Positions 45,475 to 53,620 of a stretch of 64,000 nucleotides of DNA are shown here, in pieces. The notes below the pieces were generated by a model that saw only the letters and a list, made by a program, of their open reading frames with translations, was not told the DNA's origin and did not search any database. Origin of the DNA: Idiomarina seosinensis (GTDB lineage: Bacteria; Pseudomonadota; Gammaproteobacteria; Enterobacterales; Alteromonadaceae); the NCBI RefSeq assembly GCF_003987275.1, contig NZ_PIQF01000001.1, positions 62,001 to 126,000 on the forward strand, read 5' to 3'. Both the position numbers and the translations under genes were made by a program. The first letter of the stretch is position 1. Each line of letters opens with the position of its first letter.

Positions 45475-45876
45475 CTAATGAATACTCAGTTTAGTGTCGA
45501 ATTTACGTAATATAAACAGTGCGATACAGGCTGCCAGCATTGGCCAGGCGGCGAAGAAAAGCAAGTTATTGAATGCGTCAAGGTATTGTGGAAACGAGGA
45601 CAGCGTTGATACGCCGTGTAACACTAGAATAATCCCGTAGGTAACGGTTTTCCATAAGCCTGCGAGAAACGCCAGACATAATACAATTTGCAGTGCGCCA
45701 AGGGTTTCTGCCAGAGTTGACGATAGTCCGCCAATTCCATAAAAGTTTTCGAATACGGCGGCTGTGTGTCCCGGATTAAAAAATTTATCCAGTGCCCAGA
45801 CAAACATCACAATAAAGATACCAACTCGCAGCACCAATAGTACCCATGGCAGTTTTTGTTCTAATGACTTATCCAT
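45475..45876 (-). CDS. Four-helix DoxX-like membrane protein
   Basis: 133 aa with four hydrophobic segments and an AGGAGA ribosome-binding site. The pattern VLRVGIFIVMFVWALDKFFNP, a loop, LAETLGALQIVLCLAFLAGL and two further helices is like the DoxX/DoxD/MauE group of small membrane proteins. No redox motif is visible. It lies between the AhpD-like gene and the DUF547 gene on the same strand and is probably co-transcribed with both. Confidence 0.72.
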   Translation of the reverse strand: MDKSLEQKLPWVLLVLRVGIFIVMFVWALDKFFNPGHTAAVFENFYGIGGLSSTLAETLGALQIVLCLAFLAGLWKTVTYGIILVLHGVSTLSSFPQYLDAFNNLLFFAAWPMLAACIALFILRKFDTKLSIH

Positions 45877-45898
45877 TGTTTTCTCCTGAAGAGGATAA

Positions 45899-45917
45899 CG
45901 TGCGTCATGGACGCACG
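45899..45917. repeat. Short GCGTC/GACGC palindrome
   Basis: CGTGCGTC-ATG-GACGCACG, a perfect 8-bp stem in the 48-base gap between two co-directional genes, so it lies inside the presumed transcript. Confidence 0.75.
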
Positions 45918-45924
45918 AAGGTTT

Positions 45925-46464
45925 TTAAGCGAACTTTTTAAACGGCTCATCGATCGGCGTTTCGGCGATTGCATTGGTGTAGTTGCTCATGGTTTTTTGC
46001 GCAATGCCCAAAATCACTTCAAGTACCTGGCGATGGCCATAACCCGCATCATAAAAACCTTTCAGGTCGGTTTCCGATACCTGGCCACGCTTCTCGAGCA
46101 TCGCCTCGGTAAATATCCTCAGTGCCTGTAGCTTGCTGTCATCTAAGGTGGCACCGTCTTTTAGCTGCTTGGTGATTGAATCGTCGGCACCCATTTGCTT
46201 GGCAATAGCCGTATGCGCCGGCACGCAGTAATGACAGCTGTGGTAGACATTAATGGTTTGCCAGACTACCGTCAGCTCGTTCTCGTCAAAACTACTGTCA
46301 GCAAACAAACCATGAACGTCTTGATAGGCTTTCAGCAAACCCGGGGCTTCGGCCATAACGGCATGTAGGTTGGGTATCATACCCATCTCTTTCTCTGAAC
46401 CTTCCAACAGCTTCTTGCTGTCTTCCGGGGCTGAGTCTTTATCGTGTAATTTAAAATCACTCAT
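45925..46464 (-). CDS. Carboxymuconolactone decarboxylase/AhpD-family protein
   Basis: 179 aa with TAGGAG before the ATG. The redox motif is HSCHYCVPAHT (CxxC), followed by helices typical of the AhpD-like fold. Such proteins act as alkylhydroperoxidases or general thiol oxidoreductases in the cytoplasm. E. coli YnjA belongs to the same family and is encoded beside ynjBCDEF; relatives of those genes occur on the opposite strand from 50 kb in this window. The adjacent AraC regulator, transcribed in the same direction, may control it. Confidence 0.88.
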   Translation of the reverse strand: MSDFKLHDKDSAPEDSKKLLEGSEKEMGMIPNLHAVMAEAPGLLKAYQDVHGLFADSSFDENELTVVWQTINVYHSCHYCVPAHTAIAKQMGADDSITKQLKDGATLDDSKLQALRIFTEAMLEKRGQVSETDLKGFYDAGYGHRQVLEVILGIAQKTMSNYTNAIAETPIDEPFKKFA

Positions 46465-46605
46465 GGTTAACTCCTAATTGCTAATGGTTCAATTGTTGGT
46501 ATAGCACTATCGTTCATAGTAGGAGTAAAACCGTCTGTTTGAAAAGACAGAGTCAGTGAGTCTGGTGTTTTGATTGGGTATTCCGGTGTTTTAGCGGCAG
46601 CTGCA

Positions 46606-47535
46606 CTAGGGCGATTTACGATATTCGCTGGCTGACTGGTTGGCGTACTTTTTAAAAAACCGACTAAAAGCCGTGGCTGACTGGTAACCCAATTGCTCTG
46701 CAATTAATTCCAGCGGTAGATCGCTGTTCTTTAACAGCGCCCGGGCGCGTTGCAGACGCAATTGGTCGACCAATTTCTTCGGGCTGAGCCCTGTATGTTT
46801 AAGGCATCGATCGGCGAAAGCGCTGGTTGAGAGAAAGGCCTTTTCCGCCATTTCGTTGACGGACCACTCGCCGCCGGGTTCATCGATAATAGCGAGTACT
46901 AATGGCCGCAGATATCGGTCCTGTAATGCCGCCAATGGTCCCTGCAATCCATCGCCCTGGCTGACCACTGCACGCAGCAAATGAATTGCCAGCACGTCAC
47001 TTAAGCGCTGCACGATGGCCTGGTGGCCCGGTGCCGAGGACTTAGTTTCTTCGCGAATCATGGTAATGATTGATTTTAATCGTTGTGCCTGTTCCTGACT
47101 GGCCAGGATAACCCACGGTGGAAGCAGTCTGAATACCGACTGGGTCGTGGCAGAGGGGCTATTGATGTCATAGCAAACTACCCCGCCTTCACTATGCTGG
47201 GGCTGGCAAAATGAGGGTAACTCTGATGCCTTTACATCATTAGGCACGGGTGAACGACTGACAAAATGTGAAATGCCTTGATTAATAAACACAATATCGC
47301 CCGCGGTGAGTTTTTTTACCGGTGCTGAGCTGTCCGGAAACCCGAACCAACACTCGCCCTCTGTAATCAGGTGTAATGCGGCTTTGTCGGGCTCCATAGC
47401 CAATAACGTCCAGTCACCACAGAGGCCCGACTGAAAGTGGAACTCAGTTCCCTGGGCAACCTGGTTTAGTAATTCGTCGACGGACTCTGTTGTTTTGGTT
47501 GTGTATTCCGGCTTTTCGGACATGTTCTTAATCAT
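46606..47535 (-). CDS. AraC-family transcriptional regulator
   Basis: 309 aa from ATG 47535, with further in-frame starts at 47523 (ATG) and 47547 (TTG); the ribosome-binding site does not settle the choice. The N-terminal half is a cupin-like ligand-binding domain (HLITEGECWFGFP, LTAGDIVFINQGISHFV). The C-terminal half carries two helix-turn-helices (WSVNEMAEKAFLSTSAFADR and LPLELIAEQLGYQSATAFSR) and ends KYANQSASEYRK. Cupin-type AraC proteins often sense an organic compound and activate a neighbouring oxidoreductase gene; the AhpD-like gene 141 bases downstream is the natural candidate. Confidence 0.9.
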   Translation of the reverse strand: MIKNMSEKPEYTTKTTESVDELLNQVAQGTEFHFQSGLCGDWTLLAMEPDKAALHLITEGECWFGFPDSSAPVKKLTAGDIVFINQGISHFVSRSPVPNDVKASELPSFCQPQHSEGGVVCYDINSPSATTQSVFRLLPPWVILASQEQAQRLKSIITMIREETKSSAPGHQAIVQRLSDVLAIHLLRAVVSQGDGLQGPLAALQDRYLRPLVLAIIDEPGGEWSVNEMAEKAFLSTSAFADRCLKHTGLSPKKLVDQLRLQRARALLKNSDLPLELIAEQLGYQSATAFSRFFKKYANQSASEYRKSP

Positions 47536-47598
47536 GTTTGGCTGCAATGATGTATTAGTAAAGCATCGGGTCTATCGACAGTAAAGAGGTAACGACTA

Positions 47599-48033
47599 TT
47601 GGCAATACAAACAGTGACTGTAGTTCGGCCTCATCCCGCTATCGTTGGTTTGATGGTACCCTTCCTTGAGCAGCTTGGAATTGGTGTTGAACAGTTGACT
47701 CAGCTGGCTGATTTACCATTAAAAGTGACCGCGGAGACAGAGGCTGTCATTATCTCGTTATCGGTAACATCACCGGTACAAATTTCGGTGGAGCGCGTGT
47801 TGCAAATGGTTTTATATTTAAACCCCAATGTGCGACTGATATTTTCCAGCGAGTTACCGTTACAAAAGAAGCAAAAAAATTTGCGCTATTTGCTGTCCCG
47901 ATATGGCCGTAACTCCTCCATTTTAAGTGTCGGCGGTACCGAACAAAGCAATAGCTGCCTGTATATCTGGGCGAACGATTTGCAGGACACGGAGCGACGG
48001 CAGCAACTAAAACAACTTTTGCAGTGCTGGTAA
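47599..48033 (+). CDS. Protein of unknown function, receiver-like fold
   Basis: 144 aa read from a TTG at 47599, which has AGAGG before it. No ATG start is possible near the beginning of the frame. The alternation of hydrophobic strands and helices (TVTVVRPHPAIVGLMVPFLE, AVIISLSV, VRLIFSSELPLQ) looks like a response-regulator receiver or similar Rossmann-type fold, but no phospho-acceptor aspartate is evident. It precedes a TonB receptor gene by 62 bases and may be the first gene of that operon. Function unknown. Confidence 0.6.
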   Translation: MAIQTVTVVRPHPAIVGLMVPFLEQLGIGVEQLTQLADLPLKVTAETEAVIISLSVTSPVQISVERVLQMVLYLNPNVRLIFSSELPLQKKQKNLRYLLSRYGRNSSILSVGGTEQSNSCLYIWANDLQDTERRQQLKQLLQCW

Positions 48034-48095
48034 CAAACGAAATTGCCAAACTTTACGTAAGCTTGGAAGATAATAAACAGGAAAGGACATAATTC

Positions 48096-50399
48096 GTGAG
48101 AAAATTAGCCGTATTCGCGCTAGCACCGATGCTTGTGCTGGCTCAGGAGCCAATGGAAGTTATTGAAGTTATTGGTCGTGATACCGAGACTCTGGTGTTG
48201 CCTTCGGAAGAGGAAACCGAAGGCTTATTCGGGCTGGCCGAGAGTTTAAAGGACATTCCCCGCGCTGCCACTGTCATCAATGAGAGCTTAATGCGCGAAG
48301 CGGCTATTGACGATTTGCACGATATTGCACGGTTTGCCCCCAACAGTTTTGCCGCAGCTGGTTTTGGCAACCCGTCGCTGCCGACGTTGCGTGGACAGTT
48401 GGGAGAGTTGTTCGAATCCGGTATGCGCCGCCAGGCAGGTAATAACGGTTTGGGTATTCCCTTGTCGTTTAATGCGATTGAAGGCATTGCCGTAGTTAAA
48501 GGTGCGCCGCCGGTAATGTTGGGGACCACCCAGCGGGTGGGTGGTTTTGTAAACTTACAACCCAAAACTGCGCGAGTGAATAAGTCAGCGTCGGTGCTGA
48601 CCGGAGAGTGGGGTCAATGGAGCCAGTATCGCTTGCAGCTCGACCATAATGCGGTGATTGAACAGGACCAACAAGCATTACGAGTTAGTGCCGAAATGGT
48701 TGACGAGGATAGTTTTTATGATTACCACCACCACCGCAGCGACGACCTGTTAGTCGCCTATCAATGGCAACCTAATCAGGATACCAAACTTGATGTATCG
48801 TTAGAGTATTACGACGTAGAATGGACTGATAATGCCGGTATTAACCGACCCACTCAGAACTTGATTGACAATAACCTATATATTACCGGTCAGGGCGTGC
48901 AGCCGAATGGCTCCACGGTGCCGGGTGCTGGGGCAGTGGTGAGTCCGACTGGAGAAGTAGCGATCGATCGCAGCACAACACTCACCGATCCGGCCGATAC
49001 CAATACCGCTGAAACGACATTATTGCATGCGAAATTGCAGCATTGGTTAAACGATGATGTGGTGTTGGTGAATCGAACCTATTACCAATACCTGACTCGC
49101 GAGGGTATTAATCAAAACAGTTTCGTCGAAATCATCGATGCCGCCCATACCTTTGAAAACCGAACTGAGCTGCACATTGACAAGCAAACCGTAGTCGGTA
49201 TTAATCTACGGGTTAATGATGTGCTTGGTTACAGCCAATTTACCACCGAAGCCGATAACCCGATTGATTTAACGGGTCCCCTGAGCAACCGGCGTATCCC
49301 GCTTAACGACGCACAAAAGTCACGCTTAGTTGAGTTGCGTCCGGGGCTATGGGTATCGCCCGGCGGGCAATATGATGTCGATGGCGATGGAACCGGCGAT
49401 TTTAATTTATCGGACACAACGGACTCGACCAGCCGTCAATGGGGCGCTTTTGTTCAGCACGAGCAGAACTTAACCGAACGCTGGAGTGTAATCGGCGGAC
49501 TGCGCGCCGATTATTACGATGTTGATGCTAAGGACCCGCTGGCACCAGAGGGTGTTGTGGCTCAATCAGACAGCTATAGCGATTGGCTAACGGCAGTGAG
49601 CTTAGCGACTCAGTTTGAGTGGACACCACAACTGACTGTCTATGCGACGGCTTATCAAAGTGATTCAACTTCAAACTCGATGGCCGGCGGCACGGTATTA
49701 AACGCCAGCGGCGATATTGACGCGCAAAATTTTGCGACCCAGAACGAACTTTACGAGCTTGGGGTAAAATACGCGCCTAACGATGCCCGTTGGTATGCCG
49801 ATGCGACACTGTTTGATCAGCGTCGTAGTTTGCGCAACCGGGATGGGTCTAACAGCGGTATTCGCAGCGAAGGGTTCGAGGCACAGTGGCACTTTGCGGC
49901 CGAAAGTTACTGGTTAACGGCAGCAGCTAGTTATATTGATGCTTACTGGGATAATTCGGCTTCGTCACAGGGCACTCGTCAGGTCGCTGATGTGTTTGAT
50001 GATTCGCGTCCGGACATTATTGCCGGAACCGGCGTCGGCTCACCTAACTTTACTTTATTCCCGGCTTCTTCAAAGCAACTACAGGGTATCCCTGAAGTGC
50101 AGGCATCTGTTGTTGGTGGTTATAAAATTAATCAACAATGGTCAGTCGGTGGTGACTTAAGCTACACCAAACACTTCCCTCTGGACTATTTGCAGACAGT
50201 ATTTATTCGTGATCAGCATACGCTAAATCTAAATGCCCAGTATCAGGCTACCGAGCAATTGACAGTGCGCGCTGATATATTCAATGCAACTGATCAGGAT
50301 AACTGGTCGCCGGTGTTTGAAGGTGGCTATTTTGGAGCGACGTTAGCATTTCCATCGTTGCCACGGCATGCTCAGCTGAGTGTGCACTACGAATTTTAA
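48096..50399 (+). CDS. TonB-dependent receptor (siderophore-receptor type)
   Basis: 767 aa starting with GTG, with AAAGGA upstream. A short signal peptide ends LVLAQE. The plug includes ESLKDIPRAATVINESLMRE, LHDIARFAPNS, LPTLRGQLGELFESGMRR and AIEGIAVVKGAPPVMLGTTQ, the order seen in FhuA/FepA-like receptors. The barrel ends LSVHYEF. It starts an apparent operon with the TVP38-oxidoreductase fusion and the Ynj-type ABC importer. A plausible reading is that receptor and importer handle the same substrate in turn at the outer and inner membranes. Nothing in the sequence identifies the ligand. Confidence 0.92.
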   Translation: MRKLAVFALAPMLVLAQEPMEVIEVIGRDTETLVLPSEEETEGLFGLAESLKDIPRAATVINESLMREAAIDDLHDIARFAPNSFAAAGFGNPSLPTLRGQLGELFESGMRRQAGNNGLGIPLSFNAIEGIAVVKGAPPVMLGTTQRVGGFVNLQPKTARVNKSASVLTGEWGQWSQYRLQLDHNAVIEQDQQALRVSAEMVDEDSFYDYHHHRSDDLLVAYQWQPNQDTKLDVSLEYYDVEWTDNAGINRPTQNLIDNNLYITGQGVQPNGSTVPGAGAVVSPTGEVAIDRSTTLTDPADTNTAETTLLHAKLQHWLNDDVVLVNRTYYQYLTREGINQNSFVEIIDAAHTFENRTELHIDKQTVVGINLRVNDVLGYSQFTTEADNPIDLTGPLSNRRIPLNDAQKSRLVELRPGLWVSPGGQYDVDGDGTGDFNLSDTTDSTSRQWGAFVQHEQNLTERWSVIGGLRADYYDVDAKDPLAPEGVVAQSDSYSDWLTAVSLATQFEWTPQLTVYATAYQSDSTSNSMAGGTVLNASGDIDAQNFATQNELYELGVKYAPNDARWYADATLFDQRRSLRNRDGSNSGIRSEGFEAQWHFAAESYWLTAAASYIDAYWDNSASSQGTRQVADVFDDSRPDIIAGTGVGSPNFTLFPASSKQLQGIPEVQASVVGGYKINQQWSVGGDLSYTKHFPLDYLQTVFIRDQHTLNLNAQYQATEQLTVRADIFNATDQDNWSPVFEGGYFGATLAFPSLPRHAQLSVHYEF

Positions 50400-50411
50400 G
50401 GACAGGATGTG

Positions 50412-52553
50412 ATGTCGATAAAAAAGTTATTATTACTACTGGTTATTCTGGCGCTGTTTGTTAGCGCCTTTGTCTTCGATTTAACACAGTATTTGTCGCT
50501 TGATGTATTAAAAGAGCAGCAGCAACAGCTGAACCAACTGTTTGCCGAGCATCCGTTTAAAATGTTCGGAGTCTATTTTGCGATCTATGTGATCACCACC
50601 GCGCTGTCGTTACCGGGTGCAGCCATTTTAACCATTGGCTCCGGGGCAATTTTTGGACTTGGCTGGGGTTTGCTGCTAGCTAGTTTTGCCTCGTCATTGG
50701 GGGCCTTCTTAGCTTTTTTAAGCGCTCGCTTTTTGTTGCGCGATTGGGTACAGGAAAAATTCGGTGACAGGTTAAAAGCCGTTAACCGGGGTATGGAGCG
50801 TGACGGTGCGTTTTATTTATTAAGTTTACGCCTGGTGCCGCTGTTCCCTTTTTTCGTCATCAATCTGGTGATGGGGTTAACTCAGATAAAAACCTGGACA
50901 TTCTACTGGGTCAGTCAACTGGGTATGTTATTAGGCACCGCGGTTTATGTTAATGCGGGCACTCAGTTAGCACAAATTCAGAGTTTAGGTGACGTGGTGT
51001 CAGCCGATCTTATTGGCGCCTTTGTCTTGCTGGGAATATTCCCCTTGATCGCAAAAGCAGTGTTGGCTCTGTTAAAACGCCGCAAAGCGTTCAAAGGCTA
51101 TAAAAAGCCGAAGCAGTTTGATAACAACATGGTCGTTATTGGTGGAGGCTCAGCAGGATTGGTGAGTGCTTACATTGCGGCTGCCGTAAAAGCCAAAGTC
51201 ACTCTGATTGAACGCGATAAAATGGGTGGTGACTGTTTAAATACCGGTTGTGTTCCTTCTAAAGCTCTGTTGCATGTAGCTAATGCGGCGCATCAGGCAC
51301 GTAATAGTGAGCATTTGGGAATTAATATTGGCAACGTTAATGTCGACTTTGCAAAAGTAATGCAGCAAGTTCAAAACGTTATTAAAACCATTGAGCCACA
51401 TGATTCTGTCGAACGTTATACTGAGCTTGGAGTTAACGTCGAAATCGGTGAAGCGCGTATTGTTTCTCCATGGGAAGTCGAAATAACTCAGAACGGCGAA
51501 ACCAAAACGGTGACGACGCGAGCAATTGTTATTGCTACCGGCGCTCGGCCATTAGTACCTAATTTTGATGGGTTGCAGAATGTCGACTATCTGACTTCGG
51601 ATAATCTCTGGTCACTAGAACAGTTGCCGCAGCGTTTACTCGTGCTTGGTGGCGGTCCAATTGGCTGTGAATTGTCGCAGGCATTTCAGCGGTTAGGTTC
51701 GCAAGTAACAACGGTGGAAATGGCCGACCGTATTTTAGGCCCAGAAGATGAAGACAGCGCCCAGTTACTGCACCAGCAATTAACCGCTGATGGTATCGAG
51801 CTGAAATTAGGCCATAAAGCCAAGCGTTTTGAACAGCGTAACGGTGAGCATGTATTGATTGCGGAGCATGACGGCGAGGAAGTGAGTTTGCCGTTTGATA
51901 AGGTGCTAATCGCGCTGGGAAGACAGGCTAATACCAAAGGCTTTGGCCTTGAAGAGCTTGGTGTTGAGGCAGAGCGTACCATCAACGCCAACGAATTGTT
52001 GCAAACCAACTACCCCAATATCTATGCGTGTGGCGATGTGGTGGGACCTTATCAGTTTACCCATGTAGCTTCTCACCAGGCATGGTATGCAGCAGTTAAT
52101 GCGCTGTTTGATCCTTTAAAAACCTTTCGCGTTGACTATTCGGTGATTCCCTGGGTTACCTATACCACGCCGCAGGTCGCGAATGTTGGGTTAACCGAAC
52201 AGCAGGCAATTAAGCAACAGCAGGACTACGAAGTGACCACCTACGATATCGGTGAGCTGGATCGGGCAATAGCCGATGACAGCGCCTTTGGTCGTGTTAA
52301 AGTACTGACTAAGGTGGGTAAGGACGAGATTTTAGGAGTGAATATTGTTGGGCCGCAGGCGGGCGAACTGTTATCTGAATATGTGTTAGCGATGAAACAT
52401 GGACTGGGCTTGAATAAAATCCTTGGGACTATTCACAGCTACCCAACGTTGGCAGAGGCGAACAAATATGTTGCGGGCGAATGGAAGCGCGCGCATGCAC
52501 CAGAAGGTGTGTTGCGTTGGGTTGAAAAATTCCATCGCTGGCGCCGGGGTTAA
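50412..52553 (+). CDS. Fusion of a TVP38/TMEM64 membrane domain with a flavin disulfide oxidoreductase
   Basis: 713 aa from ATG 50412 (a GTG at 50409 is also possible). Residues 1-220 form a TVP38/TMEM64 (SNARE-associated/DedA-like) membrane domain with GAAILTIGSGAIFGLGWGLL and LRLVPLFPFFVINLVMGLT. Residues 235-713 are a pyridine nucleotide-disulfide oxidoreductase: FAD motif MVVIGGGSAGLVSAY, redox-active CLNTGC (Cys275 and Cys280), NAD(P) motif LLVLGGGPIGCELSQ, second FAD motif YACGDV, and dimerisation-domain IHSYPTLAEAN. It resembles mercuric reductase but lacks a metal-binding N-terminal domain. E. coli keeps TVP38 proteins (YdjX, YdjZ) next to ynjA-F. The fusion suggests membrane-linked redox chemistry on a transported compound. 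Confidence 0.92.
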   Translation: MSIKKLLLLLVILALFVSAFVFDLTQYLSLDVLKEQQQQLNQLFAEHPFKMFGVYFAIYVITTALSLPGAAILTIGSGAIFGLGWGLLLASFASSLGAFLAFLSARFLLRDWVQEKFGDRLKAVNRGMERDGAFYLLSLRLVPLFPFFVINLVMGLTQIKTWTFYWVSQLGMLLGTAVYVNAGTQLAQIQSLGDVVSADLIGAFVLLGIFPLIAKAVLALLKRRKAFKGYKKPKQFDNNMVVIGGGSAGLVSAYIAAAVKAKVTLIERDKMGGDCLNTGCVPSKALLHVANAAHQARNSEHLGINIGNVNVDFAKVMQQVQNVIKTIEPHDSVERYTELGVNVEIGEARIVSPWEVEITQNGETKTVTTRAIVIATGARPLVPNFDGLQNVDYLTSDNLWSLEQLPQRLLVLGGGPIGCELSQAFQRLGSQVTTVEMADRILGPEDEDSAQLLHQQLTADGIELKLGHKAKRFEQRNGEHVLIAEHDGEEVSLPFDKVLIALGRQANTKGFGLEELGVEAERTINANELLQTNYPNIYACGDVVGPYQFTHVASHQAWYAAVNALFDPLKTFRVDYSVIPWVTYTTPQVANVGLTEQQAIKQQQDYEVTTYDIGELDRAIADDSAFGRVKVLTKVGKDEILGVNIVGPQAGELLSEYVLAMKHGLGLNKILGTIHSYPTLAEANKYVAGEWKRAHAPEGVLRWVEKFHRWRRG

Positions 52554-52555
52554 CC

Positions 52556-53620
52556 ATGAAAGCGTTACTGTTTATGCTTCTTGCCGTGGTGTCGTTAGGC
52601 ACTATGGCGAATTCCCAGACGGTGTATTTTTATGCCTGGGGAGGCAACCCAGCGGTCAATGATTACCTGCGCTGGGCAGCTCGTGAGTTAAAGCAACAGG
52701 ACATTGATTTACGGCATGTAAAAGTGGCCGATATCGCCGAGGTGGTAAAACAACTGACCGATGGCCGCAGCAATGCCGATCTGGTTTGGATCAATGGCGA
52801 AAATTTTCATGCATTAAAGTCCGCCGGCAAACTGCAGTCAATTGTGGCTGATATTGATAACACCGGCAAACTGCGCGATGCGCTTAATTGGCGAGTCGAT
52901 TTTGGTGAACCCGTCGATGGCTTAGAAGTCCCCTGGGGCGTTGGTCAGTTTCATTTGTTAAGTTGTCAGCGGTGCATTAGTGGTAGTCAGATTAGTGCTG
53001 AGGAGCTTTTGATCTATGCGGAAAGAAATCCGGGAAAAATCAGCTATCCGAAGCCACCCGAATTTCACGGCACTACCTTTTTAAAAGCGTTGTTACTATC
53101 TTTATCGGAGCGTCGCGAGGTGTTTCAGCAACCGGTTGCAGAGGTCGATGCGCAACAACTGACGCAACCACTTTGGAACTACCTGCAACGGTTGCATCCA
53201 TTAATATGGCAGCAGGCGGAGAATTTTCCGGCGTCGGCCGCCGAGCAGCTAAATTGGTTTGCTAATGGCGCATTGGATGTGGCGGTAAGCTTTAACCCGA
53301 ACGAGGCGCAAACATTGGTGCAACAAGGGCGTATACCAGAAAACACGCAACGTGTTGTGCTGGGCGAGGCGGCGGTTACCAATCATCATTATTTGGCCAT
53401 TCCGACAACCGCGCAACAAGCTGAAGCGGCGCGTGAAGTGATTAATTTTATGCTGAGCGACAAAGCCCAGCGGCGAAAAGCCCGGCTCGACGGCTGGGGC
53501 GATCCGGCGGTGATTGAATTAACCGATAGTGGTACACCGACACTGTTGCCGGTGGCAGCAGACTTTCATGCCAGCTGGCAAGCCTACCTGGAGCAAGCGT
53601 GGTTAGAGCGTTTTCAGTAA
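52556..53620 (+). CDS. ynjB: ABC importer periplasmic binding protein, YnjB-like
   Basis: 354 aa with a signal peptide ending MANSQT. It starts two bases after the fusion gene. The mature protein begins VYFYAWGGNPAVNDYLRWAA, and the segment SNADLVWINGENFHALKSAG is typical of YnjB and distantly of thiamine- and iron-binding proteins. The following genes encode the matching permease and ATPase in overlapping frames. E. coli YnjB is somewhat longer (388 aa). The substrate of YnjBCD systems has not been firmly established. Confidence 0.9.
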   Translation: MKALLFMLLAVVSLGTMANSQTVYFYAWGGNPAVNDYLRWAARELKQQDIDLRHVKVADIAEVVKQLTDGRSNADLVWINGENFHALKSAGKLQSIVADIDNTGKLRDALNWRVDFGEPVDGLEVPWGVGQFHLLSCQRCISGSQISAEELLIYAERNPGKISYPKPPEFHGTTFLKALLLSLSERREVFQQPVAEVDAQQLTQPLWNYLQRLHPLIWQQAENFPASAAEQLNWFANGALDVAVSFNPNEAQTLVQQGRIPENTQRVVLGEAAVTNHHYLAIPTTAQQAEAAREVINFMLSDKAQRRKARLDGWGDPAVIELTDSGTPTLLPVAADFHASWQAYLEQAWLERFQ

